Source: Oscillatoriales cyanobacterium SM2_2_1
GTDB taxonomy: Bacteria; Cyanobacteriota; Cyanobacteriia; Pseudanabaenales; Pseudanabaenaceae
NCBI GenBank assembly: GCA_012031145.1
Contig: JAAUUH010000005.1
Span: 1 to 58,192 of the forward strand
Reading direction: 5' to 3'
DNA: 58,192 nt
Shown here: positions 27,780 to 36,982 of the stretch, piece after piece
Position numbering within the stretch: the first letter of the stretch is position 1
Layout of the letters: each line of letters opens with the position of its first letter
Notes under the pieces: generated by a model
Seen by the model: the letters and a program-made list of their open reading frames with translations, nothing else
Told to the model about the DNA's origin: nothing
Databases searched by the model: none
Made by a program: the position numbers and the translations under genes

Positions 27780-27924
27780 AATCTAAGCTAACCATTCCCC
27801 AATTGGGGTAGAGGTGAAAGGAAGTTTATTACTGATTCCCGGATTCCATGGAAACAGGATAGGCTATATTCTCCTCCTTTGATGGGAGTCAACCGAACAG
27901 TTTGTCCCGCGACGAAAATCAGGG

Positions 27925-28476
27925 CTATTTTTTCAGGATGGTGACGACAAGGGGTGTGGTGTCTGTTGCTGGCTTGACGCCTTCTGGCAGCTTGAGATCG
28001 CCAATGTGAATTCCCTGACCGACGTTGAGCTCGGTGATGTCTACTTCTAGGAATTCGGGTACCTGTTCGGGGGGGCAGGAAACGCGAATTTCATTCATAC
28101 CTACATCCACAGAGCCACCGCCGACTTTGACGCCAACGGGAACTCCCGTAAAGTGAAGGGGAATGCTCACTTCCACCCGGCTTTGGTTTTGAATGGCAAA
28201 GAAGCTGAGGTGGTAAACTTCATTTTTGTAAGGATGGTGTTGCACTTCACGAAGTAGGGTTTTGCCCTTAAAGTCGCCATCGGTAACATTTACCTCAATT
28301 AGGGTGTTGTTAATCACGGCTTTTCGCAAGAGTTCAATCACTTGCTTTGTGTCGAGGGTAACTGCCGTGGATTCACCACCATTGTGCCCATAGATGGTGG
28401 CAGGAACTTTGCCGGAACGGCGCAGGGCGCGGGGGTTGGTGGCGGGGCGGGTGGTGCAGTCGATGGTCATTAACAT
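27925..28476 (-). CDS. rplY: 50S ribosomal protein bL25 (Ctc-type)
   Basis: A 183-residue bL25 of the two-domain Ctc (TL5) type. The N-terminal 5S-rRNA-binding domain includes NPRALRRSGKVPATIYG and LREVQHHPYKNEVYHLSFF; the C-terminal beta domain includes VSIPLHFTGVPVGVK and GDLKLPEGV. The start is ATG at 28476, with a second in-frame ATG two codons later. It follows purA on the same strand with a 72-base gap, so the two are probably co-transcribed. Confidence 0.95.
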   Translation of the reverse strand: MLMTIDCTTRPATNPRALRRSGKVPATIYGHNGGESTAVTLDTKQVIELLRKAVINNTLIEVNVTDGDFKGKTLLREVQHHPYKNEVYHLSFFAIQNQSRVEVSIPLHFTGVPVGVKVGGGSVDVGMNEIRVSCPPEQVPEFLEVDITELNVGQGIHIGDLKLPEGVKPATDTTPLVVTILKK

Positions 28477-28548
28477 AATGTGTTCTCTTGACGTGGTAAG
28501 TGATTTAGGATTTGGGAAATTTGATAATGTACGGAAACCCTTGAAGCT

Positions 28549-29862
28549 TCAGCGGGAGAGCAGTCCACGCTTAGGCCCATGGATGGGATCCTCGACGATG
28601 ATGGTCTGACCACGGCTGGCACCAAGGGAGACGATCGCGATGGGGATTTCCAAGAGGTCGGCGAGGAACTTGAGGTAGTTGCGGGCCGCGGCGGGCAATT
28701 CACTAAGGGTTGTGCATGTGCTTGTAGGCTGCTGCCATCCAGGCAAGGATTCATAAATTGGCACAGCCCGAGCGAAGGTGCGAGCATCGTTAGGAAAATC
28801 ACGCACCACTTGACCGTCCAGTTCGTAGGCGATGCAGACTTTGATTTCTTCGAGTTCGTCGAGAATGTCAAGTTTGGTGATCGCCAAGCAGTCCAGTCCG
28901 TTAATGCGCACGGCATAGCGTCCGATGACGCCATCGAACCAGCCGCAGCGGCGCTTCCTGCCAGTGGTGGTGCCAAATTCGGCCCCGCGATCGCACAGGA
29001 GATCGCCAACTTCATCGTAAAGCTCAGTGGGGAACGGCCCCTCCCCAACCCGAGTGGTGTAGGCCTTGGCAACACCGATAATGCGGTCAATCATGGTGGG
29101 GCCAACCCCGGCACCAATGCAGGCCCCTCCGGCGACGGGGTTAGAGGAGGTGACATAGGGGTAGGTGCCGTGATCAAGATCGAGCAGCGTGCCTTGGGCC
29201 CCTTCAAATAGAATGTTCCGGCGCTTGCGAATGGCTTCGTCGATGACCAGGGAAGCATCAATAACGTGGGCGCGGAGGCGATCAGCATAGCCCTGATATT
29301 CAGCGATCACGGCATCGGCATCGAGAGGGGGAAGTCCATAGAGCTTATCCAAGAGGATGTTTTTCTGGGTAATGGCCCAGTGAAGGCGCTGGGGCATCCG
29401 TTCCCGATCCATCAGGTCTACGACCCGAATGCCAATGCGGTCGGCTTTGTCGGCATAGGTTGGGCCAATGCCCCGGCCGGTGGTGCCAATTTTATATTCG
29501 GCTCGCTGAGCTTCGGCGGCAACATCAATCAAGCGGTGGTAGGGCATGGTGATGTGGGCGGTCTCGGACACATAGAGCCGCTCGGTGGAAATCCCTAATT
29601 CGTTAAGCTGATCAAGCTCTTGAATCAGAACCTCGGGATCGACGACCGTGCCACTGGCAATGATGCAGTCCTTGGCAGGATAGAGAATGCCGGAGGGGAT
29701 CAGGTGCAGCTTGAAGGTTTGATCATTAACCACCACCGTATGCCCGGCGTTAACCCCCCCCTGATATCGCACGATCATATCCGCGGAGCGGCTCAGCAGA
29801 TCGGTGATCTTGCCCTTACCCTCATCGCCCCACTGCGCTCCAATGACAATTACATTAGCCAA
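28549..29862 (-). CDS. purA: Adenylosuccinate synthetase
   Basis: PurA condenses IMP and aspartate using GTP in AMP synthesis. The 437-residue protein has [18 protein letters not shown] (P-loop-like glycine loop with the catalytic Asp), [10 protein letters not shown] with the catalytic His, the [14 protein letters not shown] switch, and [16 protein letters not shown]. Length and motifs are complete. The window also has purM, a second purine gene, far away. Confidence 0.98.
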   Translation of the reverse strand: MANVIVIGAQWGDEGKGKITDLLSRSADMIVRYQGGVNAGHTVVVNDQTFKLHLIPSGILYPAKDCIIASGTVVDPEVLIQELDQLNELGISTERLYVSETAHITMPYHRLIDVAAEAQRAEYKIGTTGRGIGPTYADKADRIGIRVVDLMDRERMPQRLHWAITQKNILLDKLYGLPPLDADAVIAEYQGYADRLRAHVIDASLVIDEAIRKRRNILFEGAQGTLLDLDHGTYPYVTSSNPVAGGACIGAGVGPTMIDRIIGVAKAYTTRVGEGPFPTELYDEVGDLLCDRGAEFGTTTGRKRRCGWFDGVIGRYAVRINGLDCLAITKLDILDELEEIKVCIAYELDGQVVRDFPNDARTFARAVPIYESLPGWQQPTSTCTTLSELPAAARNYLKFLADLLEIPIAIVSLGASRGQTIIVEDPIHGPKRGLLSR

Positions 29863-29885
29863 AACGCTTGCTTCTCAACTAAAAC

Positions 29886-31694
29886 TCACAAACCCCTATT
29901 ATTCATGAAGGGTGTAGCTGGCGTCAAGGGAAACAGGTCGGAAAAAAACAGGGAAAACAGGGCGTGTTCATGGACAAAATAGAGGTCGGCGGGAGCGGGG
30001 CCGTCGATGTTGCGGCTCAGGAGTCCAAAGGCGGTGCGTTCCCGTTGGTAGCGAAGGTTGAGGGGGCTGGTGAGGGGAATGGGCGATCGCACCCAGCGGT
30101 CAAAGTCTTTGGCTTGGTTCATCTGGGTCAGCAGCGCCTGGAGCAGGGGGCGATCTAACTCGTCGGGAAGCCGGCGGCGGCTGAGGGCATAGGCACGGGT
30201 GAGAAGAAATTCCCGTTCCTTGGGGTTATAAAAAGCAGCGATCGCCAGTTCGGAAAGGGACTGGGGCGGACGGGTGGGCGGCTGCCCTTGGAGGGCGGCA
30301 ATAAAGCTAGGATTGGCGGGGGACGCTAGGGGTTGGCGACCGGACCACCAACGGAGGAAGGCTTGGGCGGCTTGGAGTTCGGGGGCGGGGTAGGCTTTGA
30401 TCAACTCGGTGTAGCGTTCGTCGGTGACCGTGAAGAGGCGATCGCGATAGATTTGCCAGGGGAAGCTGTTTAGCAGGGGGCTGGTAAGGAAGATCGGTTC
30501 ATTGATGATTTCGTCGGCTAGGGCTTGGATGCCGTCGGGAATTTTTTGTTGACGCAGCAGGGCATCGGCTAGACCAAAGTGGAGCGATCGCTTGGTGGGG
30601 ATCAGGGCGATGGCCCGGCGGAAGTGGGGTTCAGCGGCAGCGGGTTGGTTGGTTTGAAGATAGAGCCAGCCGACGGTACTGTGGCCAAATTCTAGGTGGG
30701 GATTTAGGGCAATGCCGTGTTCAATTTGGGCGATCGCCTCGGCGCGGAGGGGAAGGGCAGTTTGGCTTTGCCCGCCGAGGGTGAGGGCCATGGCTAAGTC
30801 ACCGAGATTCCAGCCCAGTTGGAAGGGGTAATAGGGTTCGACGGGGTTGAGAGCTTGGGCTTGGGTGAGGCGATCGCGGAACTGCTGCAATTTTTCTTGG
30901 AAGGTGCTGAGGTCTTGCTCCCGCAGGGCAGTTCGAGCCTGATCGAGGAAGACAAAACCCAGACTAGATTGTTGCCATGCGGCTAGAACCGGCGTTTCAT
31001 AAATCACAGCAGCGATGGTAAAGGCAGTAAGGAGCACGGCCAGTCCCCGCCGCCACGGGGGAAGGAACTGCCCCAGGGGAGAGTCCGCCAGATAGAGGTG
31101 TCCCAAATGGGACAGGGAAGCCAAGGCGATGAGCAAAAAACCGGCGATCGCCAGCACATCCAGTTGGGTGTCGGTAAGAGCCATGACGAAATAGGCCAGC
31201 AACCCACCCCCCAAGCCATAGGTGAGGGTTTGATGCTCCCGGTGCGATCGCCACTGGGGAGAAAAATGTAACCGGACTAGGGTAGCCACTACCCATAGCA
31301 ACGCCAAAACCATGGCCCCACAACCGAGAATGCCCAGCTCAGCCCACACCTGCACCGGGGTGGAATGCAACTGAAAGACGTGCTCGGCCTGTCGCCCCCC
31401 CCAAACGGGACGGTACTCCTGAAATAGCTGCACCACACTGCCCAGTCCGAGACCGGTCAGGGGTTGCTGTAACCCCATCTGCCAGCCGCCGCTGGCCGTG
31501 ACCGCGCGGAAGAATAGTTCCCCTTGGGTCCAGGCTGTGCCGGAGGACAGGGTGGTAAGGAGGTTCACCAGTCGTGCATTACTAAAAATTAAGACAGCGG
31601 CGATCGCGCCAGCACCTAGGAGCCAAATCCTACCCGACCACCGCCGCAGCAGCCCCACCAATAGCGCTAGGAGTACCAGGGTGGCAAGGGCCAA
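29886..31694 (-). CDS. O-antigen ligase/TPR protein, C-terminal part (frameshifted)
   Basis: This is the second part of a Wzy/WaaL-like membrane protein. The first 220 residues hold membrane segments and the periplasmic loop of the family (LGLGSVVQLFQEYRPVWGGR with HVFQLHSTPVQVWAELGILG). Residues about 290-420 contain TPR-like repeats (ALNPHLEFGHSTVGWLYLQT, PAAAEPHFRRAIALIPTKRS). The ATG is an internal Met-like codon: the upstream piece at 31667-32401 continues into this frame if the cytosine run at 31696-31704 had ten rather than nine bases. Family members join polysaccharide to lipid or polymerise repeat units at the outer face of the inner membrane. Confidence 0.75.
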   Translation of the reverse strand: MALATLVLLALLVGLLRRWSGRIWLLGAGAIAAVLIFSNARLVNLLTTLSSGTAWTQGELFFRAVTASGGWQMGLQQPLTGLGLGSVVQLFQEYRPVWGGRQAEHVFQLHSTPVQVWAELGILGCGAMVLALLWVVATLVRLHFSPQWRSHREHQTLTYGLGGGLLAYFVMALTDTQLDVLAIAGFLLIALASLSHLGHLYLADSPLGQFLPPWRRGLAVLLTAFTIAAVIYETPVLAAWQQSSLGFVFLDQARTALREQDLSTFQEKLQQFRDRLTQAQALNPVEPYYPFQLGWNLGDLAMALTLGGQSQTALPLRAEAIAQIEHGIALNPHLEFGHSTVGWLYLQTNQPAAAEPHFRRAIALIPTKRSLHFGLADALLRQQKIPDGIQALADEIINEPIFLTSPLLNSFPWQIYRDRLFTVTDERYTELIKAYPAPELQAAQAFLRWWSGRQPLASPANPSFIAALQGQPPTRPPQSLSELAIAAFYNPKEREFLLTRAYALSRRRLPDELDRPLLQALLTQMNQAKDFDRWVRSPIPLTSPLNLRYQRERTAFGLLSRNIDGPAPADLYFVHEHALFSLFFSDLFPLTPATPFMNNRGL

Positions 31695-32401
31695 TCCCCC
31701 CCCCGGGAGCTAGTGGTAAAAAGCACAACGGCTCCGAGGCCAATTCCCGCTAGCCAGACTGTTTGCTGCCATCCGCGATCAATCAGGGCCCTAGCGGTGA
31801 GGAGAGGCAGCCCCAGCAATAGGTACCCGGCCACATAGTTTTGATGTCCCAGGGGAACGCCGTTGCGATTTTGGATCTCGTTAAAGTCAAAGAGCCACCT
31901 CAAGGAGAGGCGATCGCCCTCGGCAAGGAAGGCATTCACTTGGTTTTGGGCGCTCAGGGTCGGCAGCAGAATAGCGCCACCATAGAGGAGGACGCTGAGC
32001 AGCCCGCTGAGCACCGTTAGCCAAGCCAAAAGGCTATGCAACCGGGACATCGCCCGGGGGTCGGCACCCATGGCATTGCGGGCCAGGTAAAGAACTATCA
32101 CCCACCCCCAGAGATGGATAGCATAGCCGAGGGAGTGGTGGGGGAAAGGCGAAAAGCCCGTCGCAAGGGCAGCAGCCACCAGGGTCAAAAGAGCACTGAC
32201 ATCCGCGAGTCCCCCTAACCGATAGAAGGGCTGTCCCACCCGCCAGGCATTCAGCACCGCTGCGATCACCAAGCACAGCATCCCTGCCTGCCAAATCAGC
32301 ACCCAGGGAAACGACACCTGTAATACGGAACTGTCGGGCCAAAGGGTAAAGATCCCATAAACCAATAAACCCAACCAAACCAGCAATTTACCTGTGACCA
32401 T
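31667..32401 (-). CDS. O-antigen ligase-like protein, N-terminal part (frameshifted)
   Basis: The first 230 or so residues hold about seven hydrophobic segments (LLVWLGLLVYGIFTLW; VSALLTLVAAALATGF; YVAGYLLLGLPLLTARALI). The signature QNRNGVPLGHQNYVAGYLLL and VVLFTTSSRGG is typical of Wzy_C/O-antigen ligase proteins. After SSRGG the frame turns to DWPLPPWYS and stops, while the expected GLALATLVLLALL lies in the next frame. The break is exactly at a nine-base G run of the coding strand. The joined protein would be about 840 residues. Confidence 0.78.
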   Translation of the reverse strand: MVTGKLLVWLGLLVYGIFTLWPDSSVLQVSFPWVLIWQAGMLCLVIAAVLNAWRVGQPFYRLGGLADVSALLTLVAAALATGFSPFPHHSLGYAIHLWGWVIVLYLARNAMGADPRAMSRLHSLLAWLTVLSGLLSVLLYGGAILLPTLSAQNQVNAFLAEGDRLSLRWLFDFNEIQNRNGVPLGHQNYVAGYLLLGLPLLTARALIDRGWQQTVWLAGIGLGAVVLFTTSSRGGDWPLPPWYS

Positions 32402-32466
32402 AGGATGCCTTGGAAACTCGTGTCGGAGCGATGCCTTGGACTATAGAACAGAATGGGGAGTCATCT

Positions 32467-33693
32467 TCAGGGTAGGGTTCCCCAGAGGCATTTGAGGAAA
32501 CTTTCGTCCGAGTGGTAGGCTCGAGCCTTGGGCATTTGGGCGATCGCCATGGCCCGAAAGTGGGCGATCTCCCGCACCATCTGCACCATCCGATCGGCTA
32601 AATCGGAGACGTCTTGATCCCGCACCCCTAACCCCGCCCCGTACTCTGTCACCGCATCTTCCATCCAAGTGTCGGCGGTGTAAATGACGGGAATGCCAGA
32701 GGTAGTGGACTCCACCACCAAGCCCGACAGCCGGGTGTAGTAGGATTCCCGCCGGTAGGGCAGCACCACCGCGTCGCTAGCAAGAAAATACTGGGCGTAG
32801 GCCTCACTGCTGAGATCTTGGGTGATCAAGTTCATTTTGGGATGCGATCGCAAGAATTCAGGCACTTCTAACTGAGAGCCATCGGGGAGCAGTACCGGAC
32901 GATTCCACTGCACCACAAACTGCACGGGTAGATCGGGCTGCCGAACTAAGACTTGGGCGATCGCCGCCAATAGCAGATCGATCCCCTTTTCTAGACGGGG
33001 CGGGCCAAGGCAGCTGATCACCACGGAGGTAGCATGATCAGGGGGGGGACTTGGGGGTTGGGCGGGTAATTCCACCCTGGGGCTAGGAAACACGACAATC
33101 TTCAGCCCGGTCAACCGATGGTATTCCCGTGCATGGCGAGCACTATCCGTGCCGATTACCACGGTTCCCACCTTGAGGTAGGGGGCAAAACTCTGCATCA
33201 CTTTTTGGAGAATGAGGGTCGAACGCTTAAATACTGGCTCCGTGGCTCCGTTGGGATAGCTGCCGGCATTGTTGCGAATAAACAGCACCAAACGCCGGAA
33301 CTTTCGCCCCAGATAGCGCTGCACCAACCATCGCCATGCGAGCCAGTGGTAAATGATTACCGTGGGCACAAAGACCACATCAAACGGTTCCTGGTGCTGG
33401 AACATGCCCTCCATCGCCCGAATCACTCGCCCATTGTGCTGAACAATACCGCCGTACCGCAGCCAAGGCTGTGGGTAATTGTAAATACCATCCCAGTTGG
33501 TATGGGGAAATACTGGCACTGCGTTCAATTCCTGCTGGATGGGAGTGATCACCTGCTGATGGGCAGCCACAAGAGATGTGATGCCGCGATCGCAATGCAT
33601 GGCAACCACCGCCCGATTGTATTCATACCAATGCCCAGTAAAGTCCTTGAGGGCTTCTTCAACAATCAGGAGACGCTTGGGAGGGGAGGTCAT
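32467..33693 (-). CDS. Glycosyltransferase family 4-like
   Basis: A GT-B fold glycosyltransferase of 408 residues, transferring a sugar from a nucleotide donor during surface glycan assembly. Donor-side elements include SCLGPPRLEKGIDLLLAAIA and the acidic YYTRLSGLVVESTTSGIPVI, where the Glu sits in the usual EX7E region. The ATG at 33693 (MTSPPKRLLIVEEAL) is preferred; a longer frame to 33804 adds 37 atypical residues and overlaps the upstream gene. It starts 19 bases after the FkbM methyltransferase ends. The sugar is unknown. Confidence 0.82.
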   Translation of the reverse strand: MTSPPKRLLIVEEALKDFTGHWYEYNRAVVAMHCDRGITSLVAAHQQVITPIQQELNAVPVFPHTNWDGIYNYPQPWLRYGGIVQHNGRVIRAMEGMFQHQEPFDVVFVPTVIIYHWLAWRWLVQRYLGRKFRRLVLFIRNNAGSYPNGATEPVFKRSTLILQKVMQSFAPYLKVGTVVIGTDSARHAREYHRLTGLKIVVFPSPRVELPAQPPSPPPDHATSVVISCLGPPRLEKGIDLLLAAIAQVLVRQPDLPVQFVVQWNRPVLLPDGSQLEVPEFLRSHPKMNLITQDLSSEAYAQYFLASDAVVLPYRRESYYTRLSGLVVESTTSGIPVIYTADTWMEDAVTEYGAGLGVRDQDVSDLADRMVQMVREIAHFRAMAIAQMPKARAYHSDESFLKCLWGTLP

Positions 33694-33712
33694 GGCGAGG
33701 AGCTGGAGATGA

Positions 33713-34780
33713 CTAAAAATCACTGAAAACTGACCGCTGCACCCCGCCGCGTCGCGCCCAATAAAGCAGGGGCTGAACACAGCGCCGGAGGTAGCGCTGC
33801 ACATAGGACTGTCCGCGTCCTAGGGTCAAGACAGAGGCCATCAGACTCAGCAGCAACAGCGGCAGGCTGCGGAGTAAAGATCCAAGGGGCGATCGCACCG
33901 AACGGCGAATGGCATCCTGCAATTCTGCACTCTGATCCACCGTCAACCAGTGTTCAGCTAGGCAAAAGTCGGTCAACTCAATGGCATAGTCATGGGCCCC
34001 ATAAACCAGAAGTAGGGCAAGCATTTTGACCATCAGCGGCAGTCGCAGGGACGGTTCCAACCTTGCGACCCTCTGCCCAAAGGCGTCACGGGTCAAAAAA
34101 TACACCGCATCGCCCCAGATAAGTTGGGGTTGGCTATTGACCCCCGCCGTCAGATTATGCCGTAACCAGTGCTCCCGCTGGAGGGAAAACAATACCATCT
34201 GGCGATCGCGCAGAAATTGATCCACCTCTCCAAAGAACGGTGCCCCCACATGGCGCTCGATAAAGCTAACCTCCACCTGCACCCCGAGGGTGTGCTGACT
34301 GAGGATGCGTTCTGCCCCGCGCAACACCTCCAGATCAAAGCCCTCCACATCGGTTTTAAGGAAATCGGGATAGTTCTCCGGCTGGGCGACCAAGAGATCG
34401 TCAAGGGCGACCAGCTCGATGTCTACGGTGCCCGCTGGCTCATGCCACGAATAGGTGGCAAAATCTCTTAACACAGGGCGGTGGTGCTCTAGCAAAGAGG
34501 AGGCTGCTGGTAGCTGAGTTAGATATAGCGTGCGTTTTTCTGAACGCTGCCCTAAGCCTATGGCGAAGTTGTTAGGCGTTTGCGATCGCCCATCCGGTTC
34601 AAAAGTCAGAAAGCGAACCCCATCGCCCAAACCACGCCAGCGGACATCTACCCCCATGGCTGCCCCGACATCAGCGATGACTAAAGGCGATCGTTGCAAT
34701 TGCGCCCCCATGGTTGGCGATAGCACATAAAAGTATTCCGGAAACCAGCATTGATCCATCTCAGCAAGAAGAGCCTTCAT
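33713..34780 (-). CDS. FkbM-family methyltransferase
   Basis: A class I SAM methyltransferase of 355 residues. Motif I is IADVGAAMGVDVRW; the FkbM-type region FLKTDVEGFDLEVLRGAERI is clear. FkbM proteins methylate hydroxyl groups of sugars or polyketides; in a glycan cluster a sugar O-methylation is likely. The C-terminal 100 residues are unusual, with hydrophobic stretches (LPLLLLSLMASVLTLG; LPLMVKMLALLLVYG) and a basic tail, suggesting membrane contact. It starts 13 bases after the SDR gene ends. Confidence 0.85.
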   Translation of the reverse strand: MKALLAEMDQCWFPEYFYVLSPTMGAQLQRSPLVIADVGAAMGVDVRWRGLGDGVRFLTFEPDGRSQTPNNFAIGLGQRSEKRTLYLTQLPAASSLLEHHRPVLRDFATYSWHEPAGTVDIELVALDDLLVAQPENYPDFLKTDVEGFDLEVLRGAERILSQHTLGVQVEVSFIERHVGAPFFGEVDQFLRDRQMVLFSLQREHWLRHNLTAGVNSQPQLIWGDAVYFLTRDAFGQRVARLEPSLRLPLMVKMLALLLVYGAHDYAIELTDFCLAEHWLTVDQSAELQDAIRRSVRSPLGSLLRSLPLLLLSLMASVLTLGRGQSYVQRYLRRCVQPLLYWARRGGVQRSVFSDF

Positions 34781-34793
34781 TCCCCAATCCCAC

Positions 34794-35726
34794 CTAATCT
34801 AGGGTCGCGCGGTACCACGCCACAGTTTTAGCAATGCCATCACCGATCACCGTTGGTGCCTGCCAGTTGAGTTCCTGCCGCACCCGCGTCACGTCCAGCA
34901 TCCTTTTTTGCACCCCCACAAAGCGATTGGTGTTGTATCGAATCTGACCGCCAAAACCCGCCGCCCTTTGGATCGTTTCGGCAATGTCGCCGATCGGGTA
35001 GGACTGCCCCGTGCCCAGATTCAACACATCCACCTGGGCATGCAACGCCGCCGCAACAATGCCATCGGCTGCATCTTCGACAAATAGAAATTCCCGCTCT
35101 TGCCGTCCATCGCCCCACACCTCGACGGCTTCCTGTCCCGTGCGTGCCGCTCGCACAAACTTACCAATCAATGCCCCCATGACATGGGAATTTTCGGCAA
35201 AGCTATCGTGGGGACCATAGACCGTCGGCAAAATCACACTGGTGCACTGTAAACCATATTCCTGGCGGTAGGCCCGTTGCCCGATCAACAGCGCTTTTTT
35301 GGTCATGGCATAGGCAAACAGATAATCCTCTGGCTCAGTGCCATAGAGTTCGGCTTCGGGGTGCGGCTCCGGATGGGACGGGTACATGCAATAGGACAGC
35401 ACGCTAGTGAACTTAGCCTTGGGGAAAAAGCGCGCCCATGCCTCCAAAATGTTGACATTGATTGACATGTTGACGTGAAACTGGGTGGCTGGGTGGTGCA
35501 CCGGCCAGTCCCCGGCCTTATACAGCGCCGCCAAATGGAAGATGTAATCGCACTCCCAGGCCCAGTGCAGCCGGTCGAACCAGTCAAAGGTGGCGGTGCG
35601 ATTGACTAAATCAACCGCTTGGGAGCCGAGGGGCAGAACTTTGGCGTCGGGAAAGCAACGCTGAATGTACGATGTCAGGGTGCGCCCCACAAAGCCCGTC
35701 GCCCCCGTGATGATGACATTTTTCAT
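34794..35726 (-). CDS. NAD-dependent epimerase/dehydratase (GDP-fucose-synthase-like)
   Basis: An extended short-chain dehydrogenase of 310 residues acting on nucleotide sugars. The Rossmann motif is ITGATGFVGRTL, and the active-site Tyr/Lys pair is YAMTKKAL with the preceding Ser in SVLSYCMYPS. LNLGTGQSYPIGDIAE and the C-terminal YNTNRFVGVQKRMLDVTR fit the GDP-L-fucose synthase branch, but the exact reaction is inferred. Its start overlaps the C-methyltransferase stop by four bases. Confidence 0.85.
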   Translation of the reverse strand: MKNVIITGATGFVGRTLTSYIQRCFPDAKVLPLGSQAVDLVNRTATFDWFDRLHWAWECDYIFHLAALYKAGDWPVHHPATQFHVNMSINVNILEAWARFFPKAKFTSVLSYCMYPSHPEPHPEAELYGTEPEDYLFAYAMTKKALLIGQRAYRQEYGLQCTSVILPTVYGPHDSFAENSHVMGALIGKFVRAARTGQEAVEVWGDGRQEREFLFVEDAADGIVAAALHAQVDVLNLGTGQSYPIGDIAETIQRAAGFGGQIRYNTNRFVGVQKRMLDVTRVRQELNWQAPTVIGDGIAKTVAWYRATLD

Positions 35727-36982
35727 CTGCCCTGGCCCTCGGCATGGAAGACCTCAAAACTCAAGACCCGCACTTCGGGCACCGGCACAATGAACTTGCC
35801 GCCGGCCAAAAGGTAGCCTTTATACTTACCGATCAGGTAATCCAGAAAATTCCAGGAAAGAATCAGGTAATAGTCGGGTTGTTGGGTCAGGGTCTGCTCA
35901 TCGACGATGGGAATATGAGTACCGGGCGTGAGTCGTCCAATCTTAAATTGATTGACCTCGGTGGCACATTCGATCAAACCCGGTTCCCAATGGCAGTAGT
36001 TGAGTAGGGTGTTGCCCTTAACCGGCGCACCAAGGGCAAAAACCCGCTGCCCCTGGGCTTTAATTTTTTTGAGAAGGGCGACTAGGTCATCGGCATTGCG
36101 GCGCGATCGCGTTGCAAATTCCACATAGGTGTCCAGTCGATGAAGTCCGGCCCGCTCCTCAAGGGCGATCGCCTCGGCGATGCTCGGAGCGGTTTCCATG
36201 GGGTGATCCCCAAGGGCAGCATAGAGAATAAAGGAGCCCCCGTGAATTTCGATAAATTCCACATCCAGCAGCTTCATACCGTGGGCCTGGAAGAGTTTTT
36301 GCAACGGAGCGATCGCATGGATGCAGCTATGTTCGTGATAAAAATGGTCAAACTGATTGCGCCCGATCAGATCGTGCAGGTTGACGCATTGCACCACAAA
36401 GACACTTTCCCGGTGCATCACCAGTTTCAGTCCCTCGATGAAATCATGGAGATCGGGAAGGTGATAAAACACAGCAGTAGCCGTAATCACATCGGGCGAC
36501 AGACCCATTTGGCGCATGGCCCTTCCAGTTTCTGAGTTCCAGAAGGTGCGGCAGACCGTAGTGCCCTGTTCCTTGGCCAGTTCGCCCGTGCGTCCACCGG
36601 GATCGATGCCCAGCACCCGCATTCCCTGCCGCTGAAATGCCCGCAGAAACGTTCCATCATTACAGCCAATGTCAACTACTAGGGAATTGGGCGACAAATT
36701 CAGCTTGCTGACAATATGGGGAGCCAATCGCTCGAAATGCTGCACAATTGGCACATTTACCCCAGTAATGTAGGGGTGATCAGTAAAAAGAAACTCCTGG
36801 GAGGGAAATTCAGCAATCTGCACCTGCCAGCAGTTCTGACACACCATCATGATGATGGGAAAAAAAACTTCCTGATCCTTGGTGTCGGGGGTGGGAAAAT
36901 TATTGCCATTGGGCTGAAGTCCTAGATCAATAAACTCGGTCAGATGCTCTGAGCCGCAGGTCATGCAGGTTTTGCGCTTCAA
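35723..36982 (-). CDS. Sugar C-methyltransferase (TylCIII/NovU type)
   Basis: A 419-residue enzyme with the three-part layout of nucleotide-sugar C-methyltransferases: an N-terminal zinc-binding domain (CMTCGS near residue 5 and CQNCWQ near 50), a central SAM domain (VVDIGCNDGTFLRAF) with the active-site-type YHEHSCIHAI, and a C-terminal domain with GAPVKGNTLLNYC. It would make branched deoxysugars. I set the start at TTG 36982 because a GGAGG lies seven bases upstream and the protein then begins MKRKTCMTCGS; the longer frame to 37066 lies inside the upstream gene. The TTGA overlap with that gene's stop implies coupled translation. Confidence 0.87.
   Translation of the reverse strand: MKRKTCMTCGSEHLTEFIDLGLQPNGNNFPTPDTKDQEVFFPIIMMVCQNCWQVQIAEFPSQEFLFTDHPYITGVNVPIVQHFERLAPHIVSKLNLSPNSLVVDIGCNDGTFLRAFQRQGMRVLGIDPGGRTGELAKEQGTTVCRTFWNSETGRAMRQMGLSPDVITATAVFYHLPDLHDFIEGLKLVMHRESVFVVQCVNLHDLIGRNQFDHFYHEHSCIHAIAPLQKLFQAHGMKLLDVEFIEIHGGSFILYAALGDHPMETAPSIAEAIALEERAGLHRLDTYVEFATRSRRNADDLVALLKKIKAQGQRVFALGAPVKGNTLLNYCHWEPGLIECATEVNQFKIGRLTPGTHIPIVDEQTLTQQPDYYLILSWNFLDYLIGKYKGYLLAGGKFIVPVPEVRVLSFEVFHAEGQGR

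Noticed and set aside
30997-31323. Open frame in the same region as the O-antigen ligase gene in another minus-strand frame
   Set aside because: Shadow of the coding frame; composition follows codon bias of the real gene.
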